Assembly: GCA_937127205.1 (NCBI GenBank)
Contig: CAKZLS010000146.1
Location: forward strand, 1 to 20,258
Reading direction: 5' to 3'
Source of the DNA: an uncultured Rhodospirillales bacterium
GTDB taxonomy: Bacteria > Pseudomonadota > Alphaproteobacteria > Rhodospirillales > Defluviicoccaceae
DNA: 20,258 nucleotides
Shown here piece by piece: positions 1-6,238 of this stretch. The stretch's first letter is position 1, and each line of letters starts with the position of its first letter. The notes below the pieces were generated by a model. The model was given only the letters and a program-made list of their open reading frames with translations, did not search any database and was not told the origin of the DNA. The position numbers and the translations under genes were made by a program.

Positions 1-1065
1 GTAGTGCACCACCGGGCGCACCGGAACCAGATCCGTCACCGGATCGGTGCCCACATAGCTGCGCGACAGATCGCGCACCAGCGGCAGGCGTTCGTCGATC
101 TTCTTCTCGCCGAGAAGACGCATGTCGAGGTGAATGACGTCGCCCCACTTCGACTGTACCGTTCGTCCCTTCTGTTGCTCATGCCAGAAGGCCTGGCTCA
201 AACGGTCGCGGGGGCCGAGTTCCATGGTCTTGAGAACCGGCTCCGGCGTTGGCTCGCCGAGATCGTAATCCTGGAGATAGCGATAGCCATCTTTGTTCAG
301 CAGCCACCCGCCCTCGCCGCGGCAGCCCTCGGTAAGCAGAATGCCGCTCCCGGGAAGGCCGGTGGGATGGTACTGGACGAATTCCATATCCTTGAGCGCG
401 GCCCCAGCGCGATAGGCCATGGCCATGCCGTCGCCGGTCTTGATGGCGCCGTTGGTGGTGAACGGAAAAATCTTTCCCGCGCCGCCGGAGGCGATGATCA
501 CCGACTTGGCCTTGACCAATTTCAATTCGCCGGTGCGCATTTCCAAGCAGACAACGCCCTGCACGACGCCGTCATCGACGATCAGATCGGTAGCGTAGTG
601 CTCGTCCACGCGCTTGATGGACGGGTATTTCAGGGTCGTTTGAAACAGCGTGTGCAGCATGTGGAAGCCGGTTTTGTCGGCGGCGAACCACGTGCGCATG
701 ATTTTCATGCCGCCGAATGGACGGACGGCTACATGCCCCGTCTCCTCGCGGCTCCAAGGACAGCCCCAGTGTTCCATCTGGGTCAATTCCTTGGGGATTT
801 CGTTGATGAACAGTTCGACCGCGTCCTGGTCGGTCAGCCAATCGCCGCCGCCCACGGTGTCGTGGAAATGATAGTCGAGACTGTCGTTTTCCTTGATGAC
901 GCCCGCTGCTCCGCCTTCCGCCGCGCACGTATGGCTGCGCATTGGGTAGACTTTTGAGATTAGCAAGACGTTTATTTTAGGATCCGCCTCGGCGACTGCG
1001 ATGGCCGCGCGCAAACCTGCGCCGCCAGCGCCGACGATAGCGATATCCGTGTTCATGACTTCCAT
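1..1065 (-). CDS. frdA: Fumarate reductase / succinate dehydrogenase flavoprotein subunit (5' part, runs out of the window)
   Basis: The first 355 codons are present with no stop, so the gene continues beyond base 1. The product is the FAD-carrying catalytic subunit of a quinol:fumarate reductase or succinate dehydrogenase, interconverting fumarate and succinate at the inner membrane together with an iron-sulfur subunit. A Rossmann motif GAGGAG lies at residues 12-17. The covalent-FAD histidine is H45 in RSHTCAAEGG; the AEGG form resembles E. coli FrdA more than SdhA, which usually has QGG. Active-site equivalents visible are H233 (QYHPTG), R286 (ELGPRD) and H354 in the last residues, PVRPVVHY. 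The start at 1065 has GGGAG (1072-1076) six bases upstream; an in-frame ATG at 1056 is a weaker alternative. The gene is divergent from the MATE gene. The family call is firm; FrdA versus SdhA direction is inferred from motif style, because the partner subunits lie outside the window. Confidence 0.93.
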   Translation of the reverse strand, partial: MEVMNTDIAIVGAGGAGLRAAIAVAEADPKINVLLISKVYPMRSHTCAAEGGAAGVIKENDSLDYHFHDTVGGGDWLTDQDAVELFINEIPKELTQMEHWGCPWSREETGHVAVRPFGGMKIMRTWFAADKTGFHMLHTLFQTTLKYPSIKRVDEHYATDLIVDDGVVQGVVCLEMRTGELKLVKAKSVIIASGGAGKIFPFTTNGAIKTGDGMAMAYRAGAALKDMEFVQYHPTGLPGSGILLTEGCRGEGGWLLNKDGYRYLQDYDLGEPTPEPVLKTMELGPRDRLSQAFWHEQQKGRTVQSKWGDVIHLDMRLLGEKKIDERLPLVRDLSRSYVGTDPVTDLVPVRPVVHY

Positions 1066-1290
1066 TGGATACTCCCGTTGGCTCCCCCAGAGCGTTCAAT
1101 CGGAGTATATCCAGATCAAGGGCGAATGCCAGCGCGGCACGAATGCGCCGGCGACATTTTTTTTGCGGCGCAAAACCCGATTTTTTTCGCGGTATAATAG
1201 TCGATGCCTTTTGCAACAGCTTGCAAGGCCGACCGGCGGGCTTTGCGCTAGACATGGCGAACGGGCATAACTCTAGGTGGGGCGCGACGA
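1066..1290. promoter_or_regulatory. Divergent frdA / MATE intergenic control region
   Basis: This 225-base spacer holds the promoters of two diverging genes. Two T-tracts (1157-1164 and 1181-1187) lie about two helical turns apart and could bend the DNA. A TATAAT hexamer at 1193-1198 faces the MATE gene, but no good -35 lies at the usual distance. On the frdA side TATACT (complement of about 1104-1109) could be a -10. A dyad TTGCAA-CAGC-TTGCAA lies at 1211-1226. The motifs are read directly; their function is inferred. Confidence 0.4.
1211..1226. promoter_or_regulatory. TTGCAA-N4-TTGCAA dyad, candidate operator
   Basis: Two copies of the self-complementary hexamer TTGCAA are separated by CAGC. 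The symmetry extends weakly outward (GCCTT on the left, AAGGC on the right). The site lies 13 bases after the TATAAT at 1193-1198 and before the MATE start, where a bound repressor could block transcription. The regulator is unknown. Confidence 0.3.
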
Positions 1291-2694
1291 ATGCGGAATT
1301 CTGACAGCGAAGGTGCCGGGGCCTCCCTTGCTTCGCAGCTCGTGCGTCACGCGTCTGAGTTGATCCGTCTCGCGGGCCCCGTGGTAGTCGGCCGCTCGGG
1401 CATCATGATCATGTCGTTGGTGGATACCATCATGGTCGGCCGCTTCTCCACCGAGGAGCTGGCGTATCAGGGGATCGGCCAGGCCCCGGTGATCCCGCTG
1501 ATGCTGGGGCTGATGGGGCTGATGATGGGGACACTGGTGTCGGCCGCGTCCGCTTTCGGGGCCGGACGGTTTGACGCGTGTGGAGCGGCCTGGCGGCGGT
1601 CGCTGCCTCTGGCTATCGGTGCAGGTGTCGCCGCGGCAGTTCTCTGCGCGTTCGGCGAACCGCTGCTCAGAGCGTCCGGCCAATCGGCCGACCTGGCCGG
1701 CGGCGGCGGACCGGTGGTGCAGATCCTGGGTCTCGGACTGCCGGCCGCGATGGTGTTTCTGACCACCAATTTCTTTCTTGAGGGTATCAAGCGGCCTCTT
1801 CCAGGGATGGTGATGATTATCGCCGCAAACATCCTCAATGCTCTGCTCAACTGGGTTCTGGTGTACGGCCACTTTGGTTTCCCGCCCATGGGCGCCGTTG
1901 GTTCGGCGTGGGCGACGACCGGCGTCCGCGTTTTCCTGGCCGTGGGGCTTGTGCTCTATGTCTGGTCGATGACCGATCATGCCCGTTTCGGCGTGCGCAC
2001 GCGGCCGGGCGGCGGCTGGGCGGCAGGACGCACGCAGCGCCAGATCGGCTATGCCGCCGGCGCCAGCATCGGTGTAGAGGCGACGGCGTTCGCCGTGATG
2101 AGCATTTTTGCCGGCTGGCTCGGCGCGGTCCCGCTGGCCGGTTATTCCATCGCCCTCAACCTGATCTCCATGGTGTTCATGGTCGCCATCGGCGTGGGCT
2201 CGGCGACCGCCGTTCGCGTCGGTATTGCCTACGGGACCGGGAGCGCTCGAGATGTGGCACTTGCCGGCTGGACCGGTCTCGGGATCAATTCCATCGCCAT
2301 GGCCGCATTCGGCATTTTGTTTATTGTCGTCCCCGACGGCCTGGTGGCCGCGTATACCGCCGACCCCCAGCTCGAGGCGCTTACCGTTCCGCTGGTGGCG
2401 TTCTGCGCGTGGCTGCTGGTGGTGGACGGCGGCCAAGGGGTAATGGCCAACGCACTGCGCGGCCGTGGCGAGACCTGGGCGCCCACCGTCCTGCATGTGT
2501 TCAGTTATGGATTCGTCATGATCCCGGTGTGCTGGTTCCTGACCTTTCCCATGGGCCACGGCGTTATGGGTTTATTCGAGGGGATCCTGATCGCCAGCGT
2601 GGTTTCGGCTGGATTATTGTGCGGCCGTTTTTTCTGGCTTGGACAGCGGGATAAGCGGCAGCATGCTCTTCACCAAAACTCCAATCTAGGGTAA
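1291..2694 (+). CDS. MATE-family multidrug/Na+ (or H+) antiporter
   Basis: The 467-residue product is an inner-membrane exporter of the MatE family, which extrudes cationic drugs or metabolites using a Na+ or H+ gradient. The length and roughly twelve hydrophobic segments fit the family. Visible motifs include DTIMVGRFS (residues 45-53) after the first membrane helix, and DGGQGVMANALRGRGET (379-395) in the second half, matching the family pattern around GVxxxxLRGxG. ATG 1291 is preferred because AGGTGGGG (1275-1282) lies eight bases upstream. The gene is divergent from the frdA-like gene, and no hairpin terminator is evident after its stop. The substrate cannot be told from sequence. Confidence 0.93.
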   Translation: MRNSDSEGAGASLASQLVRHASELIRLAGPVVVGRSGIMIMSLVDTIMVGRFSTEELAYQGIGQAPVIPLMLGLMGLMMGTLVSAASAFGAGRFDACGAAWRRSLPLAIGAGVAAAVLCAFGEPLLRASGQSADLAGGGGPVVQILGLGLPAAMVFLTTNFFLEGIKRPLPGMVMIIAANILNALLNWVLVYGHFGFPPMGAVGSAWATTGVRVFLAVGLVLYVWSMTDHARFGVRTRPGGGWAAGRTQRQIGYAAGASIGVEATAFAVMSIFAGWLGAVPLAGYSIALNLISMVFMVAIGVGSATAVRVGIAYGTGSARDVALAGWTGLGINSIAMAAFGILFIVVPDGLVAAYTADPQLEALTVPLVAFCAWLLVVDGGQGVMANALRGRGETWAPTVLHVFSYGFVMIPVCWFLTFPMGHGVMGLFEGILIASVVSAGLLCGRFFWLGQRDKRQHALHQNSNLG

Positions 2695-2732
2695 TCTGTC
2701 AAGTTTAGTTCTACAACACATGGTCGTGGGCC

Positions 2733-3164
2733 GTGATCGCTCAGAGGCGGGAAAAGAACTGGCTGGAGTTCGTCGAGTGGTGCCGGGCGCGGCGGCTGAA
2801 GTCGTTGCCGGCACACCCGTGGACGGTGGCCGCCTATGCGCGCTGGTGCGACAGCCACTATCGGCGTCCCAACGTCTCCAAGCGTGTCGAGGCCATTGCC
2901 CGGGCTCACATTTTTTATTGCGCCACGTCGCCGGACCGGCATCCGACGGTGACCAACACCTTGAGAAACATCGAGAGGCGCCAACAATCCGTGTCCCAAC
3001 GCGCGGCGCTGTTTCGGTCCGAGGACTTCGCCGGTCCCGGTGTGGCCAAGCGCGCGTCTCCGAAAAGCAAGTCCAAGACCAAAGCCAAAAAGCCGCCAAC
3101 CAGGCTCCGGCGAATGCTACGGAACTCTCCGCAACTGGTTTCGCGGCGGCCCTCCGAGCCATAA
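2733..3164 (+). CDS. Stand-alone tyrosine-recombinase N-terminal (SAM-like, core-binding) domain protein
   Basis: A 143-residue protein starts at GTG 2733; an in-frame TAG at 2706-2708 excludes a longer form. Residues about 5-84 follow the pattern of the phage-integrase SAM-like core-binding domain: WLEFVEWCRARRLKSLPAHP, then TVAAYARWC, an AIARAH segment and RHPTVTNTLRNIERR. These match the usual LPA.P.TV..Y, AI...H and HP.V...L.GI.R blocks. The remaining about 60 residues are a basic Lys/Ser/Arg-rich tail (SPKSKSKTKAKKPP). No catalytic domain (R..HxxR..Y) follows in any frame before the HerA-like gene. It may be a domesticated DNA-binding protein or a truncated integrase; the family call rests on pattern recognition. 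The start has only a weak ribosome-binding site (GTGGG at 2726-2730). Confidence 0.6.
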   Translation: MIAQRREKNWLEFVEWCRARRLKSLPAHPWTVAAYARWCDSHYRRPNVSKRVEAIARAHIFYCATSPDRHPTVTNTLRNIERRQQSVSQRAALFRSEDFAGPGVAKRASPKSKSKTKAKKPPTRLRRMLRNSPQLVSRRPSEP

Positions 3165-3186
3165 CTTTGTGAAGGGAACGGTGGGG

Positions 3187-3213
3187 CGCAGGCGTCCCCT
3201 GCGGCGATCTTTT
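3187..3213. terminator. Weak hairpin between convergent genes
   Basis: CGCAGG (3187-3192) pairs with CCTGCG (3198-3203) around a five-base loop, with TTTT at 3210-3213 after a short gap. It lies between the convergent recombinase-domain and HerA-like genes, so it could end the former. The T-run is short and offset, making this a weak call. Confidence 0.3.
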
Positions 3214-3260
3214 AGAATATAAGGCCCTGTCGGCGCCGAAGCTCTCCGCGCCATGCCCCA

Positions 3261-4892
3261 TCACGCTGCCTCGGCAGCCTCGCTTTCATCGCGTTGCTGA
3301 CGGCGCCAGCGCGTGATCGTGTCTTCGATGAACCAGTCGTCGATATAGTCTTTCTGCCACGCTTGGGAAAACGCCGCCGTTCCGCTCTTCGGCCGGAAAG
3401 CTTCCTCGAGCGTATCGAAGCACAGCCGCATGGGTACCGTGACCCCTTCGCCCACGGCGATGCACTCTTGCCCATGCAGCGCCGGCAGTGCCGCGAGCAG
3501 GCCGTCGGCGCCGTCCGGCAGTGTGGTGCGAACGAACTCCTGGTCGTTTTCGTTGGACATCCTGAGCGCGAACAGCGTGTTGCACTGAGAGAGAATGGTC
3601 GCCGACAGTTCGGACGGCCGCTGCGTCACCAGGCACAGCGAGACCCCATATTTCCGGCCCTCCTTGGCGATCCGCGAGATCGAGCGCCGGGTCGGAGCGA
3701 ACCCCAGATTTTCATCGCGCGGGACATAACGGTGCGCTTCCTCGCAGACCAACAGCACCGGGATGGCTTTGGCGTCGATGCTCCACACCGCGAAATCGAA
3801 GATCATCCGGCACAGGACCGAGACCACCACGTCGACGATATCGGACGGTACGCCGGAAAGGTCGATGATCGTTGCCGGGCGGCCGGACACCGGCACGCGC
3901 AGAATACGCGACAGGATATTAACCATTGTGTCGCGCACCACCACGCCGGAGAACATGAAGGCAAATCGCTGATCCGTGCTCAGTGCCTGCATGCGGGTTT
4001 GCAGGCGGAGATACGGCAGCGACGTCTCGGTCTTGTCGAGCCGCCCCATGGCATCGCTGATGAGGCGCTGGACCTCGCCCAAGCGATAGGGAACCGGCGT
4101 GTCGACGGTGACGTAGTCGGTGTTCTCATCCGGGCCGAGGAACTTGCGCCGGGCGGCGAGGATGGCATCCTTGAGGATGTCGATTTCGGTTTCGCGGTCT
4201 TTGCCGTCGCTGGTGACGAAGGCGGCGACCGATTCCTCGAAATTCATCAGCCAATAAGGCAAATCCAGATTGGACAGGTTGATCTGCTCGGCCCGCTCGC
4301 CGAATGCCGGGCCATACTCGTTGTGAGGGTCGAGCACCACCACGTGGCCGTTGGGATTTTCCTCGAGGATGGCGCGAAGGATCAGAGCGGTGGAGCAGGA
4401 CTTGCCGGAACCCGTCGTCCCTAGCACCGCGAAATGCTTGCCCAAAAGACTGTCTGTGGCGATGAAACCGGGCAGGTTGCGGTCCTGATGAATGGTGCCG
4501 ATGCGCACGGCGGAGGCGCGCGGCGGGGCATAGATCAGGGCTAGATCCTCGGGCGTGACGGCCAGGACTTCGCCGCCGAGCGGCGGATAAACCGAGACGC
4601 CGCGCTGGAAACAGGCGTCGGTTCCTGTGACCTCGGGATGCATCACTTCTCCCAGCATGTCGATCTCGACCATTTTTTGGGCGCTTTCCGGCGAGACCGA
4701 GGGGTCGGTGATCCACATGCCGCCGACCATGCCGAAAACCGATGAGATCCGTGTTTTCATCTTGACCAAACCGCCGAACTGCACGGCATCCAGGGCGGTG
4801 GCCTGTTCCATGCCGCCACCGATCAGCACGCTGCTGATTTTAGATCCCTTGACCGAAACAACGTGGCCCACCTTTTGATCGTCGATGCTCAT
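3261..4892 (-). CDS. HerA-type DUF87 ATPase (DNA translocase/helicase-like)
   Basis: The 543-residue product belongs to the HerA/FtsK superfamily of hexameric ATPases that pump or unwind duplex DNA. Residues 1-125 form a beta-rich HAS-barrel-like region. Walker A is GTTGSGKS (158-165), an acidic strand VVVLDPHNEYG follows at about 184-194, Walker B is IPVLLVCEEAH (377-387) with E384/E385, and a polar sensor-like TQRPSEL sits at 423-429. These residues suggest an active ATPase. ATG 4892 has AAGGGG (4901-4906) eight bases upstream. It is convergent with the recombinase-domain gene and divergent from dprA. No nuclease (NurA) or Sir2-type partner, as in HerA repair or defence pairs, is adjacent here. 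The family is clear but the cellular role is unknown. Confidence 0.88.
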   Translation of the reverse strand: MSIDDQKVGHVVSVKGSKISSVLIGGGMEQATALDAVQFGGLVKMKTRISSVFGMVGGMWITDPSVSPESAQKMVEIDMLGEVMHPEVTGTDACFQRGVSVYPPLGGEVLAVTPEDLALIYAPPRASAVRIGTIHQDRNLPGFIATDSLLGKHFAVLGTTGSGKSCSTALILRAILEENPNGHVVVLDPHNEYGPAFGERAEQINLSNLDLPYWLMNFEESVAAFVTSDGKDRETEIDILKDAILAARRKFLGPDENTDYVTVDTPVPYRLGEVQRLISDAMGRLDKTETSLPYLRLQTRMQALSTDQRFAFMFSGVVVRDTMVNILSRILRVPVSGRPATIIDLSGVPSDIVDVVVSVLCRMIFDFAVWSIDAKAIPVLLVCEEAHRYVPRDENLGFAPTRRSISRIAKEGRKYGVSLCLVTQRPSELSATILSQCNTLFALRMSNENDQEFVRTTLPDGADGLLAALPALHGQECIAVGEGVTVPMRLCFDTLEEAFRPKSGTAAFSQAWQKDYIDDWFIEDTITRWRRQQRDESEAAEAA

Positions 4893-5077
4893 CTATCTTG
4901 CCCCTTGAATGTGCGCCGTCGATTTCGTCGTCCGGCGCGGTGATGTCACGAACCCGGACACACGGGTCACGCGTTAGCGCAAAAGTAACGATAACAACGC
5001 TAAAAAGGCCTTAACGCGGAACCCGGGTTTACCTGGATAATCAGGGGCCGGGACCGACAGAAGGTCAAAAACCGGGA
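4893..5077. promoter_or_regulatory. HerA-like / dprA divergent promoter region with inverted repeats
   Basis: Several symmetrical elements are visible: ACCCG-N6-CGGGT (4952-4967), TTAGCG/CGCTAA (4974-4979 and 4998-5003), and the perfect palindrome AACCCGGGTT (5020-5029). A possible dprA promoter is TTAACG (5011-5016) with GATAAT (5036-5041), spacing 19, which would put the palindrome between the two boxes. The repeats are seen directly; the promoter assignment is tentative. Confidence 0.35.
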
Positions 5078-6211
5078 ATGGCAGATAGCGAAGTCCGGCG
5101 GTTGTCGGACACCGAAAGGCGAGATTGGCTGCGGCTGATCCGAAGCGATCGGGTCGGGCCCATTACGTTTTTTGCGTTGCTGCGGCGCTACGGGAGCGCG
5201 CGGGCGGCGCTCGAGGCGTTGCCGGATCTTGCCCGGAGGGGCGGCCGGCACAAGCCCGTCAGGATTTGTTCGGCCGACGCAGCCGAGCGTGAACTGGAAG
5301 CGACCGTAGATATCGGTGCCCGGATGATCGCCCACGGCGAGCCGGAGTATCCGCCGTTGCTGGCGGAGATCGCCGATGCGCCGCCGCTGATCAGCGTCCG
5401 CGGCAATCACCGGCTTCTGTTCCGACCGGTGATCGGTATGGTCGGCAGCCGCAACGCGTCGTTGAACGGGCGGCGTTTCGCCCGCCAGCTCGCGGAAGAC
5501 CTGGGCGCCATCGGCATGGTGGTGGCATCGGGCTTGGCTCGCGGCATTGACGCAGCGGCGCACCGGGGCGCCCTGAAAACGGGCACCGTTGCCGTGGTGG
5601 CCGGCGGGGTGGATGTGATCTACCCGGAAGATAATCGAGACCTCTATGGAGAAATCGTCGCACGTGGCGTGGTGATTTCCGAGGTGGCGACGGGTATGCG
5701 GCCGCAGGCCCGCCACTTTCCCCGTCGCAACCGGCTGATCTCTGGTTTGGCACGGGGCGTGGTGGTGGTTGAGGCAAACATGCGATCGGGCTCGCTGATC
5801 ACCGCCCGCATGGCGTTGGAACAGGGCCGCGAGGTCTTTGCCGTTCCCGGCTCTCCGCTCGATCCGAGAGCTCGAGGAACCAACGATCTCATTCGCCAAG
5901 GCGCGATCGTGACGGAATCCGCCTCCGATGTCCGCCGCGCTTTTGATGAAATGATGACCGAGATCGACTTGCCTCAAAGTGCGGTTGATGACGGACTGCC
6001 CGTTTCGAGAAATCCACCTGTGTTCGAACAGGAGGAGACACGGCGGCTGCTTGTCGAAACGCTCTCGCCTACGCCCGTAACGGTTGACGAAATCATCCGC
6101 ACCTGCCAATTGTCGCCGGCTGTCGTGACGACGGTCCTGCTTGAGTTGGAGTTGGCGGGCCGGTTGGAGCGGCACCCGGGTAACAAAGTGTCCCTGATCG
6201 CGCCGGCTTAG
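5078..6211 (+). CDS. dprA: DNA processing protein DprA
   Basis: The 377-residue DprA (Smf) is a cytoplasmic protein that binds incoming single-stranded DNA and loads RecA during natural transformation. The N-terminal helical region (about 1-80) resembles the SAM-type domain of DprA. The Rossmann-like core carries VGSRNAS (122-128), SGLARGIDAAAH (151-162), FPRRNRLISGL (214-224), GSLITAR (238-244) and GTNDLIRQGA (267-276), all hallmark blocks. A C-terminal winged-helix-like domain covers about 315-377. The start at ATG 5078 has only GAAGG (5060-5064) at long spacing, so translation initiation may be weak. topA follows after 27 bases, the usual alphaproteobacterial arrangement. DprA is widespread in species not known to be competent, so its presence alone does not prove transformation. 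Confidence 0.97.
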   Translation: MADSEVRRLSDTERRDWLRLIRSDRVGPITFFALLRRYGSARAALEALPDLARRGGRHKPVRICSADAAERELEATVDIGARMIAHGEPEYPPLLAEIADAPPLISVRGNHRLLFRPVIGMVGSRNASLNGRRFARQLAEDLGAIGMVVASGLARGIDAAAHRGALKTGTVAVVAGGVDVIYPEDNRDLYGEIVARGVVISEVATGMRPQARHFPRRNRLISGLARGVVVVEANMRSGSLITARMALEQGREVFAVPGSPLDPRARGTNDLIRQGAIVTESASDVRRAFDEMMTEIDLPQSAVDDGLPVSRNPPVFEQEETRRLLVETLSPTPVTVDEIIRTCQLSPAVVTTVLLELELAGRLERHPGNKVSLIAPA

Positions 6212-6238
6212 CGGCGGCGCCATCGGAGGTGGGGTTGC

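Noticed and set aside
4..957. 317-codon plus-strand frame over the left edge
   Set aside because: Antisense to the flavoprotein gene, whose FAD motif and active-site residues are clear on the minus strand.
1106..1119. FNR-like box (TTGATCTGGATATA on the minus strand) upstream of frdA
   Set aside because: Only the left half matches TTGAT; the right half has three of five bases, and the site overlaps the possible -10, which does not fit activation by FNR.
1273..2559. 428-codon minus-strand frame opposite the MATE gene
   Set aside because: His/Arg/Gly-rich composition typical of a shadow frame; the plus strand encodes a full membrane transporter.
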